The notes: generated from the letters alone by a model not told the origin. DNA of 64,000 nt from Posidonia oceanica (GCA_037176725.1 JAZBRS010000026.1:153833501-153897500); one strand, 5' to 3'. Positions 36,191-48,220 are shown, numbered from the stretch's first letter. Numbers and translations are program-made.

Positions 36191-36192
<2 letters not shown>
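34633..36192. mobile_element. (TA)n-bounded element with a C-rich core
   Basis: The left end ATCAGGAGAGGTCCATCC.TACTTTTA resembles the complement of the right end (ATCTGGTAGGGCTCATTTTTACTTTTA). TA tracts lie on both sides (34591-34612, followed by a short GA run, and 36193-36232). The core at 34800-35620 is C-rich low complexity giving long but meaningless frames. 35690-35940 is an irregular AACTAAAAC-type repeat. Confidence 0.6.

Positions 36193-36232
<40 letters not shown>
36193..36232. repeat. (TA)20 microsatellite
   Basis: An uninterrupted TA run between two inverted-repeat elements. Similar tracts lie at 33500-33518, 34591-34612, about 37729-37757, and 38671-38693. Confidence 0.95.
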
Positions 36233-36234
<2 letters not shown>

Positions 36235-37728
36235 CAAGAGATCAGTTGCATCCTCCCTCAAATTAACTATTTGGAGGGAAGATGCAGCATGACCATTGGA
36301 TATTGATCTGATGGTGTTTATCAAAACCACCTATTTTAAAGTAATACTACTAGTGGTTTCTTTTTGGAGGGAATTTTTTTAAAATTTTTATTTAATTACA
36401 TTTAAGTGTGGTAGTTATTGATCTGAATAAAAAATAATTTGGTTTTTTAATTTAGTATTACTGAACTTAATAAAAAATAATTTGGTTTTTTAATTTAGTA
36501 TTACTGAACTGAATAAAAAATAATTTATGTTTTATTAATAGTATATTTTCATACAATCATTTTACGATTTCATAGTACATTTTTTACTGATACAATTAAT
36601 ATTTCATTTTTCGTATCACTGTTTCAATATTATTTACAATACAATTTCGATGGGTTCAATTAGTTTTGTAATACTGTTACGAATGTAGCTATAAAGTTGA
36701 ATTTAATGGTTTGTTATTTTGCGTAGGATCGTATCACAAAACGAAATTGAAATATAGATACTAAATGAAACAGTTACGAATATAGAACAAAATTCCCAAC
36801 ACCACACCACCACCACAACAAACCCCCACCACTACAATAGCGCCACTGCCGCCTGCCAAGACCACTTCTCCACAAACCTCTGCTCCTCCTCCCTCCGATC
36901 AGAGTTCAAGGTGAAGCACAAGAAGTAATTTAATTATATAATACGATTTTAGAGTAATTACAAAACTGAATACAAAATAGTATTACTAAACTGAATACAA
37001 AATAGTATTACTAAAAAAAACAAACTCCTTCCACTACAGTGGTTGTAGATCTCAAGGTCGCCGGCGTAGGGAGGGGGTGCGGTGGTTGGATCAGGGAGGG
37101 GGGTCGACGCAAGGAGGGGGTGTGTCGGCGCAGGGTCGACGCAAGGAGGGTCGTAAGGAGTCGGGTCGGCACAGGGGGGTGGAGCCTTTCGCGTAGGCGA
37201 CGGCTGTAGATCTCGGGGGCACGTGGCGTCACAGGAGGGGGGGGTGCGCGGTGTCGCAGAGGAACGAGTGGTGTCAGGGGGTGCAAGGAGGCAGGTCGGC
37301 GCAGGAAGGGGGAGGGTAGGGAGGAGGGGCGCAAGGGAGGGGGTGGGGGTGCAAGGAGGGGGGGCGGCGCAGGGAGGGGGTGGTGGAGCCAGCAGGGAGG
37401 GGGGGTCGCAAGGAGGCGTCGGCGTAGTGAGGGGGTGGTGGAGCGAGCAAGGAGGGGGGGTCACAAGGAGGCGTCAGCGCAGGGAGGGAGTGATGGAATG
37501 TGCGGGGAGGGGGGGCACAGGGAGGGGTCGGCGCAGGGAGGGGGTGGTGGAGCGAGCAGGGAGGGGGGGCGCAAGGAGGGGCGGGTACGGGGATGGATTT
37601 AGGGTTTGAGAAGGGGGTGGTTTAAATACATTTTTAATTTTTGAATTTCAGAAAACAAAACCAGAAATCAATTTTTAATGTAGACAAAAGCAGTTTTGAG
37701 TGTTGAGAGAGTATGTAATAGATATATA
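36233..37728. mobile_element. (TA)n-bounded segment with duplicated 50-bp unit and G-rich array
   Basis: It is bounded by TA tracts, though I could not match its two ends as inverted repeats. 36420-36520 contains two copies of AATAATTTGG.TTTTTTAATTTAGTATTACTG. 37040-37600 is a minisatellite of GGAGGGGG units mixed with TCGGCGCA-like words. The flanking sequence (ACCAGAAATCAATTTTTAATG near 37660) is related to that near 34735. Confidence 0.5.
37040..37600 (+). repeat. G-rich minisatellite with many G-runs
   Basis: Dozens of runs of 4-7 G separated by short spacers lie on the plus strand. Long frames in both strands (for example minus 36958-37464) are proline/threonine or glycine/arginine artefacts of this composition. 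Confidence 0.9.
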
Positions 37729-37757
37729 CTATATATATATATATATATTTATATATA

Positions 37758-38670
37758 GAGTAATGATCTAGTAGGATCCTACCTTACTTAAGCTAATTAA
37801 GACCCAAAATCTGACCATTCAATTTAAAACCAACTGAAATATCTTAACTGTCCATTTTGAAAAAGGAAGGTACGTCCAAGCACAAATACTATCACATAAA
37901 TTAAGAAAAATCTGCACATTCCGTGGTTCAAGGAATGTGTGTGTGTTTCCAAATTTGAGAAAAATATCACACAACAATACGTATTAACTCCGGATTGAAT
38001 GCATTAGTAATTACCGATACATGCACCTAGTAAAACATCCGTAATACTAAATAGTAATTACTGATACATGAATACTTGATATTAGAATTATAAAACAGTA
38101 ATTACATGAAGAGGTAGACTTGATATTTTTATTACAAAACAGTAATTAGTAGAACTTAAAATTTAAATTCGAAGTGTAATATGCATTGTTTTAATCATCT
38201 ATAATTACACATATTAGAAATTTGATATTTTAAATTTCATATGGAACTTAAGTTCAATAATCAGTAAACATGAAAATCCGTAGTTACAAAAAAATATATT
38301 ACTGATACAAAACATTAACAATTGAAACAAGATACAATACTATAGACTATTGATAGTCCAATTGTTAGTAAATATGGAAATTAAATTCAATCTACGAAAA
38401 GAAAACTGAATCATTAATCGTCAGTTATTTTGATACGCAAGTAAAATTGGAGAGAGAAACAAAAATCACTCTTACGTGGATAACCAATCTATGATTCTCT
38501 TCACTAATTAATAGGAATAAAAATTTAAATTCAAAGGATAACTGCCAACTAGGATAGAGAAACAACCATATTCTATCTATCCTACATAACTATTCGATTT
38601 TGATTGAATGGTCAAGATTTAGGACCTTAATTAGCTTAATTAAGGCAGGGCCCTACTAGATAATTTGCCT
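37758..38670. mobile_element. (TA)n-bounded element with terminal inverted repeats
   Basis: The left end ATCTAGTAGGATCCTACCTT, TTAAGCTAATTAAG and TGACCATTCAAT are mirrored by the right end (complement ATCTAGTAGGGCCCTGCCTT, TTAAGCTAATTAAGG, TGACCATTCAAT). The right end CTAGATAATTTGCCTATATA is almost identical to that of the 34633 element, so they belong to one family. AT-rich, no coding. Confidence 0.85.
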
Positions 38671-39537
38671 ATATATATATATATATATATATAGTCCTTA
38701 ATCTCTAAAGAAATTCAAAATAATAATTATCAAAATATTATATAGAAACACCCTCATAATTTATATATATCTACACATCTACTCCTATAAAATCATAATC
38801 TTTACACTTAAAAAGTATAGTGGTATGCATGAAATGATAAATGATATATATGTAATATGTTATAATTCTATCGAACTGGACTTATACCATCAAAACACTT
38901 TTTCATTTTAATTATGGACCTAAATATAATTTTTAGAAAATATTTAATGATAATGCAATTTTTGCAATTGTAAATTATAATGAATTAAGTTGTAGGTTCA
39001 TAAAAATGAGCAGTTACAATACTATTTTGAAGAATAAATAATTTTAAAAACCTTTTTGCAAATCATTGGACTTAGATGTAATTTCACTAAAAAGTGTAGT
39101 TTATAAGATACTATGTTATCAAAAAATATTGGGAAAATATAAATTTATCATTATGATGGATTAAAATGTAATTTTACATAGATTTACACAAAATATGGGA
39201 TTTTTTTGAAAATGTAAAGGGTAATATGGTAAAAAGTGCATTATTGTTTTATGAAAATGTATATTGATGATAGGAATAAATATTTATGTATTTGAGTGAA
39301 AAATCAAAGGATATAGATGGTATCATCTTAATCACTTAATTTTAAGTGGTAAAAATAAGCAAGATGAGATTTTTTTTTTTTTTTTGAGAAAATAAGCAAG
39401 ATGAGATTTCTCGTGAAATTTCACTAATTTAAGTGACCACTAATGGAAAAGTCTTATCCATTAGTGGTTAACGAAACATGTTAATTGCTTATTTAAGTAA
39501 TAAGCACTTAAATAAGTGATTACCACAAAAGGCCTTA

Positions 39538-39640
39538 ACTAACATTTTGCTCAAGTGCTGATAATTCTCATTTCATAATTGAATACCAATTAGAATTGGA
39601 TTGTGTCTATTGATAAGAATGTGATTCATTAATCAAAGTA
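39538..39640 (-). pseudogene. Ty1/copia reverse transcriptase, N-terminal piece
   Basis: On the minus strand this reads SNWYSIMK, stop, ELSALEQN, the start of the copia RT (W..AM..EL.ALEQN). It continues at 33354 after excision of the 6.2 kb insert. Confidence 0.75.
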
Positions 39641-42027
39641 AGTGAAGAAAGAAAACACTTATATTGTGGGAATTTGTAGTACGAAAGAACATTAGAAAGA
39701 GGATATCTAGTACGAGAGATTTGAACTTTTTTTTTAATAAAAATTATACATTCAATGGGATTCGAACAAGTAATTCTCTAACTGGAATAATAGTCACGTA
39801 CCAAATAAACTATGTTTTATTCGATAGATTTGAACATTTAATAATTAGAGATGACTAATGAACAAAATTTGACTTGATTATGGCATTGATAAACTGATAA
39901 ATAAATAGCTAACAAATTGGTTGTATTGATAAAATGAGTAGGTTATATTTGCTATTTATAGTAATAGAAGAAAATCTACTATAGCTAACGAACTTCTAAC
40001 AACCAGTTGACGTGGATATTAGTTGGGGTTAATTAATCTAATACATATTTAGAACTCCATTTGTTTTACTACCCCTTTTGAGGCATGCTTACTCTTGTTC
40101 CGGTCATGCCTTCAAATGAAAACATACAGAGCGACATATAAACTCGACTATGAACAAGTTGAAGAATTATAAATAAAAATAAAAATGTGAGCCTAATTTT
40201 CATGAAAATCACGGCATTGAAACTATTACTCGTAAAAAATGTCCTGTATATGTGAAGCATATAAATTACCAAAGTAAGGGCTTAACAGAAAATACCAAAG
40301 CCGTGGGTGGCGGCAGCATTTGATTAAAAAAATAGTAATGGCACGTACAGTATTGTATTAGTTTGTTTGGTTTCCCATGCGAAAATTATCAACTGCAGGC
40401 GCACCGCAATGGTCCTCCGTGGCTGTTTTGAATTAAAAAAAAAAAAAAACTACAAGACAAAAAAACAGGCTACATGGTCCTCCAATTCCAAACAGTATTT
40501 GATGTGTCTGGCCCGTGGTGATGTGACATTTACTATTCTCATTTCCCATGTCAAAACTGTCAACTTGATAAAAATAACCAATGAGTTGTTGTGTCTTGCT
40601 GGTGTTTTTACAGTGATGATATACACCGACAATAGAGACAAATAAGTAACCGTGTAATTTTAAAACAACCTCGATTACTCCATTCTAATTTAACATTACG
40701 TGAGATTAATATGTCTGATTTCTATTCTTCCAACGATTTTTATGAGTGTGTTGTGTTATGACAATTGCTATGTAGTTCGAATCTTACAAGACTTGGTAAA
40801 CATTTCAAGGTTGGAGAAGTTGGAAACTTTAGAATAATGTGTTTGGGTACAAAGAATGCTATGTCGAAAGCCATTGAATATACATTGGATGTACCTTTTA
40901 TTATATTTATATTTGTTTTTAATTTTCGAATACGAATACGAGTACAGATATATATCGAATGTGAAAATTGAAAAACATATTCGATAAAGTTCAGATACGG
41001 ATAATTTTTCAAATATTCGTTAGTTATTGTCGAATACAAATATGGTTAAAATGAAAACGAATAGAAACAAATACGGATAAAATCTAAATGTATGTAAGAA
41101 AAATTCAAGTTTGTCTACGATAGTTGTTCAATATCACCATAACGTATCATCAAAATATCTTTTATAACTATATCACAAAGTTAAAATTCTAAATAAGAAA
41201 ACAACACATCATCCTAATAAGTTCAATACATTTAAATGATAAATCATCCTTAAAAAAAATACATTATCCTCATAGTTCAATATACTCAAAAATAAATCAT
41301 CCTCAAAAAATCATCATCTATGGTTCGGTAGATGTATTTCAATTTCTCATGAAACCTGGAACAAAACAAAGAGGTATTCTTATTTCATTAATATAAAAAA
41401 AAAAGCCTAATCCCATCATAGAAAATGGGGGTACGTGGACAAATCATCAACCATAAGCAATTGGCACAATTCATTCCTAGGTTGGGAAGCTTCTTGATGA
41501 CCTTTTGTTTCATTCATGTACGTGTGCCATTTATCAATAGATTGTTGATCCGAAAGATTAATGTCCATGATGTTTAAAAACAAAAAATAAAATTTAACTA
41601 AAAACAAGATTGCTTAGAAAAGTTGTTGCTTAATGATTAAGAGTCAACATGAATTAAAACTCAAACCATTAAAAACCACACTAATGAATTAGAACTACAA
41701 GGCAAGGAATACAAAGAAACGATCTACAATGTCAAGCAAGAAAATCAAGCCAACCCACCACCACCAAAATTCAAATCACAATCTACACAATTGAAAGAAG
41801 AAAAAGCACAACAAATTGCCTCGAACCCAGAGTTGAAGAGCCAACGCAACCCCAACAACACCAAAAAGATCCTATTTTTCCACAACCCATTACCAGAAAA
41901 CACAAAATAAAACTAAGGGAAGAAGAACCCACAATAACAAACAATCCTTTGAGAAGAAGATTGGGCCAAGAACCGACCAACTTGAGATGGATCAATTAAG
42001 ACTCCACCTTTTTGGTGCAGTAGGGTA
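39641..42027. other. Non-genic region with one arm of a dispersed inverted repeat
   Basis: 39890-40040 resembles 32370-32475 in direct orientation (possible copia LTR pair). 40915-41090 is rich in CGAATACGAATACG and is inverted-repeat related to 47725-47910. That would make 40.9-47.9 kb one DNA element in which the copia element inserted. No gene was recognised; small open frames have no homology I can name. Confidence 0.45.
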
Positions 42028-43171
42028 TGTTGGTAAAAATACTTCATCTCTATTTTGATGATAACAAAATATATTTTTGAATTAATCTTCTTAACAGGTC
42101 AATGAAGAATTCTCATGGACTTTGGATAAAAAGAAGGCGAAATTGACATAGAAGAAATCGATACAGAAGTTTAAGGCGACTTAAGTCTTACTTAAGTCGA
42201 ATCAATTGAAGTTTGGAGAGTAAGTTTCTAATGTAATCAAAAGTATCATGTAAATGTAATATGTTGTATTCTAGGAACTTGTAATTATCTCCCAAATAGT
42301 CTCATATTGCTATAGAAAAATAGCTAAAGTCCCAAAACCAATCATTCCTTGAAAACATTAAGTAATAAGGCTTTACAGGACATTTCGGCATATTGAATTA
42401 TTTTCGGTATACTAAAATCTAGGCTTACAGAGTGCACAACAGAGAACCCATTTGGCATACCGAACCAATTCAATCTACCAAATTGTTCGTTTGTTGTGAA
42501 CATTTGTGAGTCATTCGGTTGACCAAACCAATTTCGGCATACCGAATGACTATCTGTTAGGGTAAAATTATAGCCGTTAGAGTAATGTTATATACCACTT
42601 CTTGGCCTATATATACACACCCAAAGGCACCTATTTTATACAAGACTCATTGCTATTCATTCTTATCCTTTGAGAGAGAGTTCCAGGTATTTTCCACACC
42701 TTTTTTCTAGCCTTAGCAAGCTATTCATTTCAAATCCACTAGAGATCCCCTTACTCATATTGTGTGTTTGAGAGAAAAGAAAAGTGATAGAGTTATAATC
42801 TTTCCATTTCAAGTGTACAAGCTTTTCCAGTTGTGAGAATGGAAGGTTGCGATTTTTGCGGAGTCTTGACAAGGATTTTGTCAAGAGATGTAGTGGAAAG
42901 ATCTTGAGCCGAAATTAAGATCGGATTAGGAAAACTCTCGAGAGATTCTCAATGAGTGGAGTAAGCTGGAGAGGCCGAACCACTATAAGTATCTCTTGCA
43001 CTTCAGTTTCTCTCATCCCCTTCTTTATATGTTTATAGTTTAATATTCAAATCCTTCACTTTATTCAATTTACTTGTATATTGCTTGTGTTTGGCAAATA
43101 AGTGTTTAAAATTCTGCATTTATCTTTAAATCTCTATTCACCCCCCTCTAGAGAAATTTAAAATCCCAACA
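42028..43171 (+). repeat. 5' LTR of the copia element
   Basis: TGTTGGTAAAAATAC...AAATCCCAACA. It contains GGCATACCGAA / TTTCGGTAT-type inverted motifs at about 42380-42545, and near the 3' end a TTTCTCTCATCCCCTTCTTT tract conserved in all four family LTRs. Confidence 0.9.
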
Positions 43172-43173
43172 AT

Positions 43174-43186
43174 TGGTATCAGAGTC
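43174..43186 (+). other. Primer binding site, initiator-Met tRNA
   Basis: TTGGTATCAGAGTC two bases after the LTR end. It matches the 3' end of plant initiator-Met tRNA except for the final GTC, where AGCC is expected. Confidence 0.85.
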
Positions 43187-43223
43187 TTTTTTTTCTAGGT
43201 TTATATTTAATTATCTTCTAGAT

Positions 43224-44660
43224 ATGGCTTCATATTCTTCACACTTTAGCATTGTAGAGGGTCAAAGAATAAATAGACCACCATTCTTTAATGGCAATAA
43301 TTATAACTATTGGAAATGTAGAATGATAAATTATCTTAAATCTATCAATCTTGATTTATGGAATATGGTTGTAAATAAATATACTCCTAGTAAAAAGAAT
43401 TATAAGAAGTGAAATGACAATGAGAAGAAATTAATTACTTTAGATGCAGAATAATTTAATTGTATTTTTAATTGTAGCACATCTCATGAAGCATGGCATG
43501 TTTTAGAAGTTATTCATGAGGAAACAAGTGAAGTCAAAGAGACTAAAATCAATATGATTATTCATAAGTATGAAATGTTTAAAATGAAACCATATAAATC
43601 TAATGGTGAAATATTTACAAGATTCAATGAAATTACTAACAATTTGCAATCTCTTGGAAAATATTATTCTCAAAGTGATTTAGTTAGAAAGATTATTAGA
43701 TTTCTTACTTCGGAATGGAAAAAGAAAACCACCGCAATTGAAGAAACAAATGATCTCTCTACATACTCCTTAGAAAGCCTCATAGAAAATCTCACTTCCT
43801 ATGAAATACAAATGAAAGAGAAGGAATTTGAAGATGATCTAAAGAAGAAAAGTATTGATTTTAAAGCTTCTATCAAGTTAAATGATTCGGATGAAGAGGA
43901 AGATCTTGCTCTTGTTACTCACAAGTTTAAGAAATTCTTAAAGGAAGAAAGATTTCAAAAGAATGACCAAAAAAACAAAAGAAAAGTCAAGAAAAAAAAG
44001 ACTCTCCAAGCAACTTGGGATGATAGTGACTCTTCAACCAATGAAGAAATTTTATCAAATGGTGAAGTTGCTCACACATGTTTTATGACAAAATCCAGTG
44101 AGATATAATCTCTAGATAATGTTGATGATTTTTCTATAGATGAACTACTTGATGCTTTTAATGACCTTTACTTGAAATATAGATCATTGAATGTTAAATG
44201 CAAAAGTATAAACCAAAATTTTGTTGATATATCTCTTAAAAAGGATATAATTTCAAATGAAAATGATGAATTAAGAAATAGGAATAAAGCATTTGAAATA
44301 GAAAATGATGACTTGAAAATTGAATTGAATACCATGAAAGGCAAAATTGATGTTTTAGAAAATGACATTACATCATTGAAAGTCAAAAGTGAAAGTTTGC
44401 TTAATGATGTTAATAAGTTTATACTTAAAAAGCAATATTTTGATGTAACGAAGCATAGAAGTGAAAATGTGCATAGAAAGATTATCCCAAATGAAATTGG
44501 TTTTATTAGAACTAAAAATAATGAAAAATATAAATTTGTCAATAAGAAAGTAGAAAATGGAAGATGAAATCCAAAAGTAAAAAATAAGTGGATTCCTATG
44601 ACTAACACATTTGGACCCAAGATAAAGTGCGTACCAAAATCTCTACTTATTCTAAGTACT
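43224..44660 (+). pseudogene. Ty1/copia gag-like frame with coiled coil, three or more stops
   Basis: The start ATG at 43224 gives MASYSSHFSIVEGQ and then PPFFNGNNYNYWKCRM, the N-terminal gag signature of copia elements. One frame runs on to 44660 with stops at 43410 (KKW-to-stop, TGG to TGA), 43452, 44106 and 44565. Its blocks are AWHVLEVIHEETSEVKE, YEMFKMKP, FTRFNEITNNLQSLGK, EEEDLALVTHKFKKFL, ATWDDSDSS, then a long Asn/Glu/Lys heptad-rich segment (44172-44450, likely coiled coil) and a short GPKIKCVPKS segment. The zinc knuckle expected after ALVTHKFKKFL is missing. Pol is absent downstream, so it is a gag relic that depends on another element for movement. Confidence 0.85.
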
Positions 44661-45349
44661 TGATTACACCAAGGAAGAGAAGGAACATGGGACTATAAGT
44701 CATTGCCAAATATTAGTAATCCCATTGAAAAAGTATATTTTAGTTGCTTTATGTTAAAACATGATTCTATATATAATTTTTTCATTAAAAATTTATTGCT
44801 TAATGAAATTTTTGGATGGAATATCACTTAAATTCAATTATCATGATTTTATATGATTTTTTAAATTTTTATCTCAATTTTTCTTGAATTATCATGTGCT
44901 TATGTTTCTACCCAGATTTTGGTCTATCGAATTACTTCGGTCTACCGAAATATCTAGCAGTTTGAATCTTTTGATTCAAAACAAATCATTGATTTCTTGC
45001 ACAAATTTTGATCTTATATTTGAAATGTTAACCATGGCTTGTAATCATACTGATTATTGGTATCTTACTTTTTGATCAAAATTTTGAATCTTTATAAGTT
45101 TTGCTATGCATAATGTGTATGGATTTCCATTGAACTATTATTTTTACACATGTTTGATGAAATGGGGAGCTTTACTGAATAATTCTTTGAAATCGATCTT
45201 TATTTATCTATGCAATATACTTGCTTATATTAAATATCTATATTGAATAATTCTCTTTACCCATGCTTGTTGATATGGGGAGCATATTGAATATATTTTC
45301 CATCATATGTTTATAATTCAATATCTTTTATAGAAAGTTAATATTGATG

Positions 45350-45790
45350 CCTATTGAATATCTTTCATATTTATCATATATAATATAATTCATTGACTAC
45401 CTTATAAATTTGATTTTGATGATTCTTATTGAATATCTTATAAAAGTTGTTTTTAATGTCTATTGAATATCTTTCATATCTATCATATGTAATATGATTC
45501 ATTGACTACCTTATGAAGTTGATTTTGGTGATTCTTATTGAATATCTTATAAAAGTTGATTTTGATGCCTATTGAATATCTTTCATATCTATCATATGTA
45601 ATATGATTTATTGACTGTCTTATGAAGTTGATTTTGATGATTCTTATTGAATATCTTATAAAAGTTGATTTTGATGCCTATTGAATATATTTCATATCTA
45701 TTATAATTCATTGACTACCTTATGAAGTTAATTTTGATGATTCTTATTGAATATCTTATAAAAGTTGATTTTGATGCTTATTAAATATCC
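45350..45790 (+). repeat. 108-bp tandem repeat in the copia interior, about four copies
   Basis: CTATTGAATATCTTTCATAT, CATTGACTACCTTATGAAG and GATTCTTATTGAATATCTT recur at about 45352, 45461, 45569 and 45677. It occupies the place where pol would be. Confidence 0.9.
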
Positions 45791-46140
45791 TTTACCTTTT
45801 GATATTGCTCTTGCTCATAGTGATTTATTTCTTTGGATTTATGCCTTCTATTTTTTTTTCTTATGATAAAAAGGAAGAGAAGAATAGGGAGATAGGTTTT
45901 CCAAAGCTACTTTTAAGCTTATCATATTAATGTAAGTTAAGTAGGTGAATGAGTCATAATTAAGCATTTTTGTATTCTTGTTCTTGGTTTATACATTTTT
46001 TAATATTTTATACTGGACTCATATAGTTAGGGGAAGCATTGAGATTTTTATTGACATATCTTTATGTATATTCTAAGGGGAAGCCATGTCTATAGCTTTG
46101 AAATATTTATGGTTTTTTTCATCATAAAAAAAGGAGAGAT

Positions 46141-47281
46141 TGTTGGCAAAAATGCTTCATCTCTATTTTGATGATAACAAAACATATTATGAGCTAACAT
46201 TATTAGTAGGTCAAGGAAGAGTTTTCATGGACTTTGGAAAAGAAGAAGGCGAAATTGGCATAGAAGAAATCGATGTAGAAGTTCAAGGTGACTTAAGTTT
46301 TGCTTAAGTCGAATCAGTAGAAGTTTGGAGACTAAGTTTCTAATGTGATCAAAAGTGTCATGTAAATGTAATATGTTGTATTCTAGGAACTTGTAATTAT
46401 TTCTCAAATACCCCTATAGTGCATTAAGAAAATAGCCAAGGCCCTAAAACCAATCATTCATTGAAAACATTAAGTAATAAGGCTTTACAGGACATTTCGG
46501 CATACCGAACTATTTTCGGTATATCGAAATCTGGGCTTACAGAGTGCACATCCGAGAACCCATTCGGCATACCAAACCAGTTTCGGTCTATCGAATTGTT
46601 CGTCTATTGTGAACATTTGTGAGTCATTCAGTCGACGGAACCAATTTCAGCATACCAAATGAATATCCGTTAGGGTAAAATTATAGCCGTTAGAGTAACG
46701 TTATTTCCCTCTCTTTTGCCTATATACACCCAAAGGCACCCATTTTACATAAGACTCATTGCTATTCATTCCTATCGTTTGAGAGAGAGTTCCAAGTATT
46801 TCCCACACCTTGTTTCTAGCATTAGCAAGCTATTCATCCCAAATCCACCAAAAATCCACTTGCTCAAATTGTGTGTTTGGGAGAAAAAGAAAAGTGATAG
46901 AGTTGTAATCTTTCAATTTCAAGTGTTCAAGCTTCTCCGGTTGTGAGAATGGAAGGCCGCGGTTTTTGCAGAGTTTTGGTGAGAGTTTCGTCAAGAGGTG
47001 TAGTGGTAGGATTTTGAGCCAGAATCAAGATCGGATTAGGGAAACTCTCGAGGGGTTCTCGAGGAGTGGAGTAAGCCGAGGAGGCCGAACCACTATAAGT
47101 ATCTCTTGCACTTCAATTTCTCTCATTTCCTTCTTTGTATGTTTATAGTTTAATATTCAAATTATTTACTTTATTCCATTTATTTGTATATTCCTTGTGT
47201 TTGGCAAATAAGTGTTTAAAATTCCGTATTTATCTTTAAATCTCTATTTACCGTCTTCTAGAGAAGCCTAAAATGCCAACA
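46141..47281 (+). repeat. 3' LTR of the copia element
   Basis: TGTTGGCAAAAATGC...AAAATGCCAACA, colinear with the 5' LTR and visibly diverged by scattered substitutions. Palindromic CATACCGAA / TTCGGTAT words lie at 46495-46660. Confidence 0.9.
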
Positions 47282-47286
47282 GGGTA

Positions 47287-48017
47287 GAGGCAAGAGGCAC
47301 ATGCAGAGGCAGGAAAGGGAGGTGGATGCAAAGGTAGGAGATACAACAGCAAGGCGGAGGGGGAGGCAAATGCGGAAGAGGGTAGGAAGGCACAGGTGCA
47401 AGGTGACTGTAAAGGCGAAAGAGGCCATGGAGGCACGGGTGCAAGATGAAGGAAGAGTCGGAGGTAGAACAGGGTAGGAGACGAACGTAAGTTAAAAGTT
47501 AAAACCTAATACATCTAGATATACATTTAGTTATCTAACTTTGTAATTAAGTAATCAAGTAATAAGTATTTAAGTTAATACAGTAATAAGTTAAAACATT
47601 ATACATCCAGATATACTCTGATATACATTTAAAAGTTAAAACCTAAGTATCTAAGTTAACCTAGTAACTCATATACATAAATAACATACACTTAAGTATT
47701 TAAAATAAAAAATGTTAATATTAAGACATCTGAATATCCATATTCGTATTCGGGAAAGAAAACAAGATTCGACTTCATATTTGTATTCTAGAATTTTTGT
47801 TTTTTAACATTCGTATTCGGATTCGTATTCAACCGAATATTGAAAAAAAAATCCATATTTGACAAAATCTAGATACAAATCTGGATTTTATCTGGACATC
47901 TGCATTTGGTTTGCACCTCTAGTTGGGTGGCATTCTCTTTTGACAGTATAACTCAAAATTCCTAAGTTTCAAAAAAAAAATCGAAATTCGTAATCACCTC
48001 TAAAATTGTTAGCTTTC
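47287..48017. other. Non-genic spacer with purine-rich start
   Basis: 47282-47480 is GGAGGCA-rich simple sequence. 47725-47910 (ATTCGTATTCGG, complement of 40915-41090) ends at 47925 in GGTTTGCACCTCTA, whose complement TAGAGGTGCAAACC looks like a hAT terminus. No gene. Confidence 0.45.
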
Positions 48018-48220
48018 TATAACACCCCAAAATTTAGTCCCACATTACTTAGGAAAAAAAGTAGGTGGGGCTAAATAAAGACTAGGATCAACTACTATAT
48101 CAACTTCAGCTTACGCATTTTAGGCCCAGTTGTTGGGTCTAAAGTTGTTATGGGCCAGTTGGGCTTGGGTCGTTACAAATGGTATCAGAGCTTGAACCAA
48201 CCAGAAATGTGGGAAGTAAG

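Larger units (their letters stand above)
33358..39534. mobile_element. 6.2 kb composite with Tourist/Harbinger-like ends, inserted in the copia RT
   Basis: The left end GGTAGCATTTGGTAAATTGG is followed by AAGCACTTATTACTTATTTAA. The complement of the right end, GGCCTTTTGTGGTAATCAC, is followed by a similar AAGTGCTTATTACTTAAATAA. The flanking triplets TAA (33355-33357) and TTA (39535-39537) fit the 3-bp TWA target of PIF/Harbinger elements. Removing it rejoins the RT frame (EQN...SLV). The interior is mostly later insertions of inverted-repeat elements bounded by (TA)n. No transposase was seen. Confidence 0.75.
42028..47281 (+). mobile_element. Non-autonomous Ty1/copia element with both LTRs
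   Basis: LTRs at 42028-43171 (1144 bp) and 46141-47281 (1141 bp), with the perfect target duplication GGGTA (42023-42027 and 47282-47286). The primer site TGGTATCAGAG follows the 5' LTR, and the purine tract AAAAAAAGGAGAGAT precedes the 3' LTR. The interior (2.97 kb) has a gag frame but no protease, integrase, RT or RNase H. Two solo LTRs of the same family lie at 16463 and 48221. Confidence 0.93.

Noticed and set aside
36958..37609. Proline-rich (minus) and glycine/arginine-rich (plus) frames
   Set aside because: Products of the G-rich minisatellite, with no domain.
48018..48177. Cassandra-type TRIM carrying 5S rRNA sequence
   Set aside because: No 5S internal promoter words (A box, C box) could be seen in any of the five LTRs.
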